From JAGOEY01 sp017997515 (GTDB lineage: Bacteria; Pseudomonadota; Gammaproteobacteria; Burkholderiales; Burkholderiaceae_C), in NCBI GenBank assembly GCA_026314275.1, contig CP111109.1:806001-870000 (forward strand): DNA of 64,000 nt, written 5' to 3'. Below are positions 56,994-64,000 of this stretch, one piece after another. The notes under the pieces are model-generated. The model was given only the letters and a program-made list of their open reading frames with translations. It searched no databases and had not been told where the DNA came from. The position numbers were made by a program, and so were the translations under genes. Every line of letters starts with the position of its first letter. The stretch's first letter is position 1.

Positions 56994-57270
56994 CCCAGCG
57001 TGACTGCAGAAACTCTGCGGCCTACTTGAGAGCGTAAGAACTTCTCCCTTTTCTTGCTTGTCGGTATGGGAATGACCAATTCGTATCAAACAGTGACATC
57101 CTATCAGGAGCTTACGGCGATCCGCTCAAGCCAACATTGAGTGACCATTTCTTCTTTTCGTCGCCGGCTGCACCTGACCGATACTCGCCTTTGATCGGCA
57201 GCGCCCCCGCTGACAAGCTTGTCCAGGCTGTGAATCGTTTTGTGTCTGCCTTGACGTCCCCCGGCCCCCA
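56994..57270. other. Gene-poor gap at the right border of the island
   Basis: No complete gene. A stretch on the plus strand (about 57060-57250) stays open and reads like protein (YGNDQFVSNSDILSGAYGDP then SDHFFFSSPAAPDRYSPLIG) without a convincing start, so it may be the 3' remnant of a gene cut when the island arrived. Otherwise nothing is visible. Confidence 0.3.
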
Positions 57271-57275
57271 AAAGC

Positions 57276-57309
57276 AAAAGGCCCTGCTCTCACGAGCAGG
57301 GCCTTTTTT
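57276..57309 (-). terminator. Intrinsic terminator after the GH31 gene
   Basis: GGCCCTGCTC-TCAC-GAGCAGGGCC with A run on one side and T run on the other; it works on both strands. It ends the TRAP-GH31 transcript. Confidence 0.9.
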
Positions 57310-57323
57310 GGGACTATGACTGG

Positions 57324-59744
57324 TCAGAGCTGCACGGTCAAATGGCGCCACCCGCCTTGCGGGGTGTCTTCCAGCACAGTGGCACTGGCAACACTCACAC
57401 TGCGCGTATCAGCAGCAGGCACCCGCAACTGCACCCGGCTCTGGGCCAGCGCCTGCACACTTTCACGCGCCACACTGATCCGTACAGCCTGCGCAGTGCA
57501 GTTCACCTGCAGCTTCCACTGCCCCTGGCCAGCACCCGTACCGCTGCCGATGCGCGAATGCCCGTCGTCCTCAAAGCAGGTGGCCTCAAAAGTGCCCTCA
57601 CCCACCAACGGAAAAATCTGGAACCCGCGCACATCTTCAACCTTGCCGAAATGGATGGCTCCGTCATTCGTCGGGATCGCGCAACCCTCACGCGCCAGCA
57701 GCGGCGGTGCGCCGTCCAGCGGGGCTTGCAGGGTGACTTCCTGGCCGGCTTTGTAGTGCTGGGCTGTATGCCAGTCGTACCAGCCACCCGTGCCTGGCAA
57801 CCACACGCGGCGCTCGGTTTGGCTGGGCTCCACCACGGCGGCGGACAGCAGGTTGGTGCCGACCAGCATGTCGTCGTTTTCTTCCAGGCAGCGCACGTCT
57901 TCGGGGAAGTCGTGGTACGTCGGGCGGATGATGGGCTCGTACGTGGTGTGGTAGCGCCACACCAGGTCGTACAGGTAGGGCATAAGCCGGTAGCGCAGCA
58001 CGATCAGGTCGCGGATCTGCGGGGTGACGGCGGGGTACATCCAGGGTTCGTTCACCGTCTGGTCGTCGTTCCATGAGTGGATGCTGAAGCGCGGCAAAAA
58101 GATGCCGTGCTGCACCCAGCGCACCAGCAGCTCGGGGCTGGGCGCGGGGCCCGAGAAGCCGCCGATGTCGTGCCCGGTGTTGGACACACCCGACATGGCC
58201 AGGCCCAGGCCCATGCGGATGTTGTACTTCAGCGTTTCCCAGGCGGTGTAGTTGTCGCCCGACCAGGTTTGCACATAACGCTGCATGCCGGCCGCGCCGG
58301 AGCGCGACACCAGGTAGGGACGCTCGTCGGGGGCAAACGCGGTCTGTGCGGCGTGGGATGCCTGGATCATCAGCAGGGTGTGCAGCGGGCGCGCCTCGGC
58401 CATGGCACGGGGCGTGCCAAAGCCGTGTACCTGCGCCTGGTCGCTCCACACCTCGAACTCGTTGTTGTCGTTCCAGGTGCAGGGGATGCCGTACTGCAGC
58501 AGCTGCTCGGTGACCTGCTGCTTCCACCAGTTGATGGTGGCGGGGTTGGTGAAGTCGAGGTACGCACCGGTGCCGTCCCAGAACTGCACGGCGGTGGGTT
58601 GGCCGTCGGGGTCTTTCACCAGCAGGTCGGCCTGCTGCGCGGCGCCAAATTTGGGGTGGTCGCGCAGCAACGCGGGCTTGATGTTGGGCACCAGGCGCAC
58701 GCCATGGTCGAGGTAGCTCTGCACAAAGGCGGCGGGGTCGGGGAACTTGTCGTGGTTCCAGTTGAAGACGTAACGCCCGGGGCCGATGGAGGTGTAGCCC
58801 GACGACAGGTGGAACGAGTCGCAGGGGATGTCGTGTTCGGTGCAACGGGCGATGAACTCACCCATACGCTCCTGCGCGTTGGGCGCGTCGGTGTACGTCA
58901 TGGTCGAGCCCGAATAACCCAGCGCAAAACGTGGCGGGAAGATGGGCGTGCCGGTCAGCCAGGTGTAGCGGCGGGTGATGGCGGCGGCGTCGGCACCGGC
59001 GATGTAGTACAGGTCGAGGTCACCATGGTCGGCCACAAAGTAGCGGTAGTGACCGTGGTAGTTGTCCATCTCGCGGCCCATGTCGAAGCTGCAGTCGGAC
59101 AAGGTGTCGTAGAACAGGCCGAAGGTCAGGCCTTCGTCCTTCTCGCCCGCTTTGCGGGTGATGTAGAACGGGATGTGTTTGTACAGCGGGTCGGTCCTGC
59201 GCGCGTCGTAACCCATGGGGTCCAGGTTCTGCATGCGGTAACGCTGGCCGGCGCGGTTGGCGTCGCCCGCGCGTTCGCCCAGGCCGAAGTACATCTCGCC
59301 ACGCTCGCGCTGCAGGTAGTGGTAGACCTTCTCGTCCCACCAGCCGAAGTTGTAGGCCTGGGTGGGGCGGTCTGCCGCCGTGGTGCGCCATGCGCCCTGG
59401 TGCTGGCTTTCCCAGCGGCAGAAGAAACCTTGCAGTGCGATGGTGAGGCGCACGTCGCTGGTGGTGATTTGCAGCTGTTCGGCGTCGTGTGTCAGCGCAA
59501 ACGTGGGCAGCGAGAAGCCGCTCACGTCGAAGCGGTCACGCCCTTCCACGGGCAGGTCGCTCAGGCCCGGCGCCACCGTCCAGCTGCGGGGCATTTGCAG
59601 CTGGCCCTGCGGCAGCACCAGCACACGCACGATGTCTTCTTCCAGCACCCAGACATGGGCGACAGCGCCGCCGGTGCTGTGCAGGATGATGTGGTTGCCC
59701 TCGTGGGACTGGAGGGCGAAGTGGGGAGCTTGATCGAGACGCAT
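57324..59744 (-). CDS. Glycoside hydrolase family 31 alpha-glycosidase
   Basis: 806 residues, no signal peptide, so it acts in the cytoplasm. N-terminal beta-sandwich, TIM barrel and C-terminal beta domains. The barrel carries the nucleophile region CTWNDNNEFEVW (Asp in WND), the acid/base region SNTGHDIGGFSG and TWSGDNYTAWETLKYN. These fit the alpha-glucosidase/alpha-xylosidase branch; WNDNNE differs from the common WNDMNE, so substrate is open. Last gene after a TRAP transporter under LacI-type control, so it probably cleaves the imported glycoside. Confidence 0.92.
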   Translation of the reverse strand: MRLDQAPHFALQSHEGNHIILHSTGGAVAHVWVLEEDIVRVLVLPQGQLQMPRSWTVAPGLSDLPVEGRDRFDVSGFSLPTFALTHDAEQLQITTSDVRLTIALQGFFCRWESQHQGAWRTTAADRPTQAYNFGWWDEKVYHYLQRERGEMYFGLGERAGDANRAGQRYRMQNLDPMGYDARRTDPLYKHIPFYITRKAGEKDEGLTFGLFYDTLSDCSFDMGREMDNYHGHYRYFVADHGDLDLYYIAGADAAAITRRYTWLTGTPIFPPRFALGYSGSTMTYTDAPNAQERMGEFIARCTEHDIPCDSFHLSSGYTSIGPGRYVFNWNHDKFPDPAAFVQSYLDHGVRLVPNIKPALLRDHPKFGAAQQADLLVKDPDGQPTAVQFWDGTGAYLDFTNPATINWWKQQVTEQLLQYGIPCTWNDNNEFEVWSDQAQVHGFGTPRAMAEARPLHTLLMIQASHAAQTAFAPDERPYLVSRSGAAGMQRYVQTWSGDNYTAWETLKYNIRMGLGLAMSGVSNTGHDIGGFSGPAPSPELLVRWVQHGIFLPRFSIHSWNDDQTVNEPWMYPAVTPQIRDLIVLRYRLMPYLYDLVWRYHTTYEPIIRPTYHDFPEDVRCLEENDDMLVGTNLLSAAVVEPSQTERRVWLPGTGGWYDWHTAQHYKAGQEVTLQAPLDGAPPLLAREGCAIPTNDGAIHFGKVEDVRGFQIFPLVGEGTFEATCFEDDGHSRIGSGTGAGQGQWKLQVNCTAQAVRISVARESVQALAQSRVQLRVPAADTRSVSVASATVLEDTPQGGWRHLTVQL

Positions 59745-59837
59745 GGTGGATCAGCAGGCCTGACGGTCTGAAAAAAGTGGATAACAAAATGGGGGGACGC
59801 TGCCGCACGACGCGACAGCGCAGGGTTTACCGGCAGG

Positions 59838-61145
59838 TCAGCCGGTCTTGCCCAAGAGCACCTGCGGCAGCCACAACGACAGCGCGGGGATGTAGGTCAC
59901 CAGGCCCAGCGCAACAATCATGAAGGCGAACATGGGCAGCAGGGGTTTGGTCAGCTGGGCCAGTGGCACATTGGACACACGGGACGCTACAAACAGCGTG
60001 CTGCCCACGGGCGGCGTGGCAATGCCGATACACAGGTTGAAGGTCATGATGATGCCGAAGTGCACCGGCGAGATGCCCAGCTTCATGGCCACGGGCAGGA
60101 AGATCGGGGTGAAGATCAGCAGGCCGGGCGTGATGTCCAGGAAGGTGCCCAGCACCAGCAGCAGGATGTTGAGCAACAGCAGCAGCACGTAAGGGTTGGA
60201 CGACACACCAATGATGGCCTCACCCAGCATCTGCACCGACCCCGTGCTGGCCAGCAGCCAGGACATGGTCATCGACACACCCACCATCAACATCACCACA
60301 GCCGTGCCAACCGATGCGTTGATGACGCTGCTGACCAGGGTTTTCAGCGACAGGCTACGGTAGAGCAGCCCCAACACCAGGGTGTAAAGCGCTGCAACGC
60401 CGGCGGCCTCGGTGGCGGTGAACACACCCGCCACAATGCCACCCATGATGATGACGATCATGGCCAGGGCGGGCAGTGCACGCCAGAAGATGTGCGCCGC
60501 CTCGCTGAGCGTGTAGCGCCGCACGTCGGTGGGCAGCTCGCCACGCCGGGCGATGATGGCCAGCCACACCATGACTGAACCCGCCATCAGGATGCCGGGG
60601 ATATAGCCCGCGACGAACAACACGTCAACAGGCGTGCCGCCGGAGATCAGCGAATAGACAATCAGCGCGCCCGACGGCGGAATCAGCAGGCCACACGGCG
60701 ACGAAGCCACGTTGGCGGCTGCACAGATGGGCATGTTGTAGCCCGCCTGGCGCTGCAACGGCGACAGCGTCGCCCCCACGGACGCTGCGCTGGCCACAGC
60801 CGAGCCAGAGATAGCACCAAACAATGCGTTGGCGACCACCGAGATTTGCGCCAAAGAGCCAGGCAGCCAGCCCACCAGCACCTTGGCCAGGTCGATCAGG
60901 CGCATCGCAATACCACCGGTGTTCATCAAGCCACCGGCCAGGATGAATAACGGAATGGCCACCAACGTGAAGCTGTCCAGGCTGGAGGCTACCCGCTGGG
61001 CCGACACAATCAGGGCGGTGTCTGGCGTGGGGGTCACGGTGAACAGCGCGAGCAGGGTGGCGATGCCGATGGAGAAACTCACCGGCACACCAAACATCAT
61101 GAGCGCGGTGAAGACCACCGCCAGAATCAACAGGGCAGTTGTCAT
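59838..61145 (-). CDS. TRAP transporter large permease (DctM type)
   Basis: 435 residues, about 12 membrane helices. Typical motifs: VPVSFSIGIATLLALF at the start, LIPPSGALIVYSLISGG and LGTFLDITPGLLIFTPIFLP. It carries out substrate transport driven by an ion gradient. Overlaps the small permease gene by 4 bp. Confidence 0.95.
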   Translation of the reverse strand: MTTALLILAVVFTALMMFGVPVSFSIGIATLLALFTVTPTPDTALIVSAQRVASSLDSFTLVAIPLFILAGGLMNTGGIAMRLIDLAKVLVGWLPGSLAQISVVANALFGAISGSAVASAASVGATLSPLQRQAGYNMPICAAANVASSPCGLLIPPSGALIVYSLISGGTPVDVLFVAGYIPGILMAGSVMVWLAIIARRGELPTDVRRYTLSEAAHIFWRALPALAMIVIIMGGIVAGVFTATEAAGVAALYTLVLGLLYRSLSLKTLVSSVINASVGTAVVMLMVGVSMTMSWLLASTGSVQMLGEAIIGVSSNPYVLLLLLNILLLVLGTFLDITPGLLIFTPIFLPVAMKLGISPVHFGIIMTFNLCIGIATPPVGSTLFVASRVSNVPLAQLTKPLLPMFAFMIVALGLVTYIPALSLWLPQVLLGKTG

Positions 61146-61672
61146 GCCAGCTTCTCCTTTTCCACATGCTCGAGCGCGGCTTCAACCTCGTCGGCAATCT
61201 TGAAATCCTGCGGCGCGATCAGGATCAGCACCTGGTAAAACACCATAAACAGGCCCGCGATAGGAATGCAGGCGTACACCCAGGCCATGGGCACCTCCAG
61301 CGTGGCGGACAGCTGCTCCACCTGCAGCGCACGCAGCACCAGGCGGCCACCGCCATACAGAAACACGGCGGCAGAGAACGCCAACGTGATGGCCGCCACG
61401 GCACGCATGTGCAGCAGCAGGCTGGCACCCGACAGCCGTGACTCCAGCATGTTGTAGGCCATGTGCTCCAGCTTGCCGCAGGCGTAGGCGGTGCCCAAGA
61501 GACTGAGCCAGATCACGGCGAAGCGCGACACCTCTTCGGTGAAGGTGGATGGGTCGTTCAGCGCGTAACGGCTGAAGACCTGCCACAGCACACAGAGGAA
61601 CAGCACCAAAAAACTCAGGATGAGACCGGCCTCAAGCAACCGGTCGGCAACCTTGCGCAATGATTTCAGCAT
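61142..61672 (-). CDS. TRAP transporter small permease (DctQ type)
   Basis: 176 residues, four membrane helices, with the conserved FSRYALNDPSTFTEEVSRFA and VIWLSLLGTAYACGKLEHMA segments. Pairs with the large subunit, and lies 62 bp after the binding-protein gene. Confidence 0.93.
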   Translation of the reverse strand: MLKSLRKVADRLLEAGLILSFLVLFLCVLWQVFSRYALNDPSTFTEEVSRFAVIWLSLLGTAYACGKLEHMAYNMLESRLSGASLLLHMRAVAAITLAFSAAVFLYGGGRLVLRALQVEQLSATLEVPMAWVYACIPIAGLFMVFYQVLILIAPQDFKIADEVEAALEHVEKEKLA

Positions 61673-61734
61673 AGGAGCACTTCATGGATGGCGCAGCGAC
61701 CGGGCAGCCCGCTGCGCCTCGGGGCACAAAAGGA

Positions 61735-62712
61735 TCAGCGGGTGGCTTCGATCTGGTCGAGCAGCGTCGCGATCTTGGCGTTCTTGCGCTCTTCGTCCAT
61801 CATGGGTTTGACCTTGGCCACGAAGGGTGCCTTGGCCGGGCTGCTGATCTTCACGCCGAGTTTTTCTGCGGCAACGGCTTCGGTCTTTTCAGCCTCGGCC
61901 CAGACCCCGCGCTGGAACACCGAGGATTCCTTGGCTGCGGCCATCAGTGCGTCCTGCAGCGGCTTCTTGAGCGAAGCCCACTTGTCGGCGGAGATGACCA
62001 GCACGTCGGGCACCATCTGGTGTTCGGTCTGCGAGAAGAACTTGCTCACCTCGCCATGGCGGCCTGTGGTCAGGGCGGTGATGTTGTTCTCGGCACCGTC
62101 CACCACACCCGCCTGCAGCGCGGGGTAAACCTCACCCCAGGCCATAGGCGTGGGCGATGCACCCAGCGCCTGGATCATCTTGATGGTGGTGGGGCTTTGT
62201 TGCACACGGATCTTCATGCCCTTGAGGTCGTCCGGCGTGGTGATGGCCTTCTTGGCGTAGAAGCTGCGCGCACCCGAGTCATAAAAGGTCAGGCCGATGA
62301 AACCCCGGCTCTTGCTGGATGCCAGGATGGTGTTGCCCACCGGGCCGTCCACCACCTTGAAGAAATGGCCCTTGTCACGGAACACGAAGGGCAGGTTGAA
62401 CACCTTGTATTCGGGCGCAAAAGTTTCCAGCGGGGAGGCGCTGGCCTTGGTCATTTCCAGCACGCCGTTCTGCACCTGCTCCAGCGTTTCGCGCTCGCCA
62501 CCCAGGGTGCCGTTGGCAAAAATCTTGACTTCGAGTTCACCGTTGGACTTCTGCTTGGCCAGCTCGGCGAACTTCACCATGGCCAGGTGCACCGGGTGGT
62601 TTTCGGCCAGGCCGTGGGCCAGGCGCAGGGTCTCGGCAGCAGAGGCAGCCTGGCTGGCCAGTGCGGCCAAGCCAGTGACGAGGGCGATAGCGCCCAACTT
62701 CAGATGTTGCAT
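61735..62712 (-). CDS. TRAP transporter substrate-binding protein (DctP family)
   Basis: 325 residues with a signal peptide (about 1-26, ending ASAAE). Mature start TLRLAHGLAENHPVHLAMVK, then GTLGGERETLEQVQNGVLEM and the ligand-Arg region LKGMKIRVQQSPTTIKM. The conserved Arg binds a carboxylate, so the ligand is expected to be an acid sugar or similar. First gene of the TRAP-GH31 operon. Confidence 0.95.
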   Translation of the reverse strand: MQHLKLGAIALVTGLAALASQAASAAETLRLAHGLAENHPVHLAMVKFAELAKQKSNGELEVKIFANGTLGGERETLEQVQNGVLEMTKASASPLETFAPEYKVFNLPFVFRDKGHFFKVVDGPVGNTILASSKSRGFIGLTFYDSGARSFYAKKAITTPDDLKGMKIRVQQSPTTIKMIQALGASPTPMAWGEVYPALQAGVVDGAENNITALTTGRHGEVSKFFSQTEHQMVPDVLVISADKWASLKKPLQDALMAAAKESSVFQRGVWAEAEKTEAVAAEKLGVKISSPAKAPFVAKVKPMMDEERKNAKIATLLDQIEATR

Positions 62713-62790
62713 GTTTGTCTCCTGGAAAAAAGGAAGGTCTCGGGAAAATATCTATGGCGGCGCACAGTGCACTGCGTGACAATTTGATTA

Positions 62791-62827
62791 TGGCAAACGT
62801 TTGCCAAACATTGGCAAGCGTTTGCCA
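62791..62827. promoter_or_regulatory. Two LacI-type operators in the dctP-lacI divergent region
   Basis: TGGCAAACGTTTGCCA (62791-62806) is a perfect palindrome and TGGCAAGCGTTTGCCA (62812-62827) differs by one base pair. Centres are 21 bp apart, two helical turns, on the same face. AACGTT/AGCGTT cores are the LacI/GalR family mark. They lie 79-115 bp upstream of the dctP start and should repress the transporter operon and the regulator itself. Confidence 0.85.
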
Positions 62828-62867
62828 CACTTGTAAGATAGTTATTTTTGGAGTAAGCGTTTTCCCT

Positions 62868-63884
62868 ATGACGAATTCCCACCGCAGAGGTGTTGGCCCG
62901 GTATCGCTGGGGGAAGTTGCGGCCAAGGCAGGGGTTTCGATCTCCACCGTGTCGCGCATCGTGAATGGCGAAACCCGTCGCGCGTCGCCCGAAACGCTGG
63001 CGCGGGTGCAGGAGGCGATCAAGGCAGTGGGCTACCACCCCAACCAGCTGGGCCGCGCGCTGCGCAACCGCGAAAGCCGCCTGGTGGCCATGCTGGCCGC
63101 CAACCTGGACAACCCGGTGATGGCCACCATCGCCGCGTCCACCGAGGCGGCGCTGCGCGAAGCCGGCTACACGATGATTTTGTGCGACACCCACGACCGG
63201 CCCGACCTGCAGGACGACTACCTGAACGCGATGCGCTCGCAGGTGGTGCAAGGTTATGTGATGGTGGCCACCCAGCCCAGCCCCGGCCTGCAGGACTTTG
63301 TGGCGCGTGGCGCGCCGATGGTTTTTGTGAGTCGGCGCAGCCCCTATGGCGACTGTGCGTTTGTGGGGCCCGACAACCTGGCCGCTGGTGCGGCCGCGGC
63401 CGACTACCTGCTGGACCGGGGCATCGCAGCACCAGCGGTGGTGTTTCCGTCGCGGGGCTCGTCCACCACACGTGAACGGGTCAAAGGTTTTTGCGACCGT
63501 GCCGTGGCGTGGGGCCTGGCACCCGGCGACATCCGCCAGGTTGAGGCGCCCGGCATTTCACATCTGGATATTGGTTATGCCGCAGCGGCGCATTTCGCTG
63601 CACACGGTTGGCCACGAGGTGCCATGTGTATCAGTGACCAGGTGGCCTATGGCGTGCACCGACTTGCGCGTGAAAGCGGCATCCACGTGCCGCGCGACTG
63701 TGAGCTGGTGGGCATCGACGGCAACCCCATCAACACCTGGCTGGCGCCCTGGCTCACGTCGGTGGAAATTCCCCACCGGGACTTCGGCCCCCGTGTGGTG
63801 GACCTGATGGTTCGTTTATGGGGCGGCGAGCCACCACGCGAGCATTTGATGCCGCACCGCATGGTGGCTGCGCTGGAAGCCTGA
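62868..63884 (+). CDS. LacI family transcriptional regulator
   Basis: 338 residues from the ATG at 62868; an earlier start at 62715 would put the operators inside the gene. HTH at about 11-60 (VSLGEVAAKAGVSISTVSRI, NGETRRASPETLARV), hinge NQLGRALRNRES, then a periplasmic-binding-protein-like sensor. Divergent from the TRAP-GH31 operon and next to two matching operators. Confidence 0.94.
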   Translation: MTNSHRRGVGPVSLGEVAAKAGVSISTVSRIVNGETRRASPETLARVQEAIKAVGYHPNQLGRALRNRESRLVAMLAANLDNPVMATIAASTEAALREAGYTMILCDTHDRPDLQDDYLNAMRSQVVQGYVMVATQPSPGLQDFVARGAPMVFVSRRSPYGDCAFVGPDNLAAGAAAADYLLDRGIAAPAVVFPSRGSSTTRERVKGFCDRAVAWGLAPGDIRQVEAPGISHLDIGYAAAAHFAAHGWPRGAMCISDQVAYGVHRLARESGIHVPRDCELVGIDGNPINTWLAPWLTSVEIPHRDFGPRVVDLMVRLWGGEPPREHLMPHRMVAALEA

Positions 63885-63905
63885 CCCGAGGCGTCTGTGG
63901 GGGGC

Positions 63906-64000
63906 TTACTCCGCGCGGATGTTCGCGTCTTCGATGACCTTCTTCCACTTGGCGGCTTCCTTCACCGCGTAGGCGTTGGCTTCTTCGGGGGTGCCGCCGG
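63906..64000 (-). CDS. Bug/TctC family substrate-binding protein, C-terminus (partial)
   Basis: Only the last 31 residues are in the window: GGTPEEANAYAVKEAAKWKK, then VIEDANIRAE and stop (TAA at 63906-63908). The EAAKWKKVI.DANI ending is typical for tripartite tricarboxylate transporter binding proteins. Its relation to the LacI gene cannot be judged. Confidence 0.75.
   Translation of the reverse strand, partial: GGTPEEANAYAVKEAAKWKKVIEDANIRAE

Noticed and set aside
47200..57300. Integrase, tRNA attachment site or flanking direct repeats expected for an integrative island
   Set aside because: Looked for on both sides; none could be identified by reading, so mobility is not claimed.
57137..57319. 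60-codon plus-strand frame as a small gene
   Set aside because: It runs into the terminator hairpin and has no ribosome site; kept only as a possible remnant.

Overview
The window is high-GC DNA packed with genes on both strands. It looks like a chromosome segment of a betaproteobacterium in Burkholderiales, most likely Comamonadaceae (Rhodoferax/Polaromonas/Acidovorax type). The signs are paired Bug/TTT binding proteins, the DUF2917/LysR pair, a DUF2339/DUF3999 pair, a Gram-negative porin, an ahcY operon with an S-adenosylhomocysteine riboswitch, a phasin gene, and two short interspersed repeat families that recur between and inside genes. The genus is inferred from gene content and repeat style, not from a marker gene. 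No rRNA, tRNA or CRISPR array was seen.

Layout. 0-6.3 kb: the glmS N-terminal part (cut by the window edge), an Lrp regulator, a ParDE-like toxin-antitoxin pair, and a translationally coupled operon (Zn-dependent dehydrogenase, unknown protein, Bug binding protein) divergent from a LysR regulator. 6.3-24.8 kb: envelope and housekeeping genes: DUF3999/DUF2339 membrane proteins, glmU, a lipoprotein, a Crp/Fnr regulator divergent from a BLUF blue-light sensor, gluconokinase, DUF2917/LysR, tyrS, an M23 peptidase, anmK, erpA, rpsI-rplM, rlmJ and a porin. 24.8-30.6 kb: rlpA, the ahcY-tlyA-metF methyl-cycle cluster behind the riboswitch, and prfC. 30.6-35.3 kb: a lipid-storage neighbourhood with an alcohol-forming fatty acyl-CoA reductase, a phasin, a TetR regulator and a TPR protein, plus a MITE-like palindromic element. 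35.3-47.2 kb: a complete glycerol locus: glpD and an FAD monooxygenase, the six-gene glycerol ABC transporter (glpSTPQUV), and divergent glpR-glpK.

47.2-57.1 kb is accessory DNA. It opens with a MazEF pair, a decayed glpK fragment and a BrnA-like antitoxin cut by a stop codon. It then carries a seven-gene operon on the minus strand built around a divergent Hsp70: a small protein, the Hsp70, an AAA+ ATPase, a membrane-anchored protein with four near-identical repeats, a double zinc-ribbon protein, a J-like/PH-like protein and a protein of unknown function. No copy of either interspersed repeat was seen in this stretch, and it is visibly less GC-rich. It is the best candidate here for an undescribed system.

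57.3-64 kb: a GH31 alpha-glycosidase with a TRAP transporter under a divergent LacI regulator with two clear operators, then the C-terminus of another Bug protein.

Two repeat families deserve attention. Family A (about 57 bp) and family B (about 95 bp) lie in intergenic gaps but also inside glmU (both), rlmJ, tlyA and anmK, where they are read through in frame and add peptide. Four of six family B copies start 5-9 nt after a stop codon with the same polarity.
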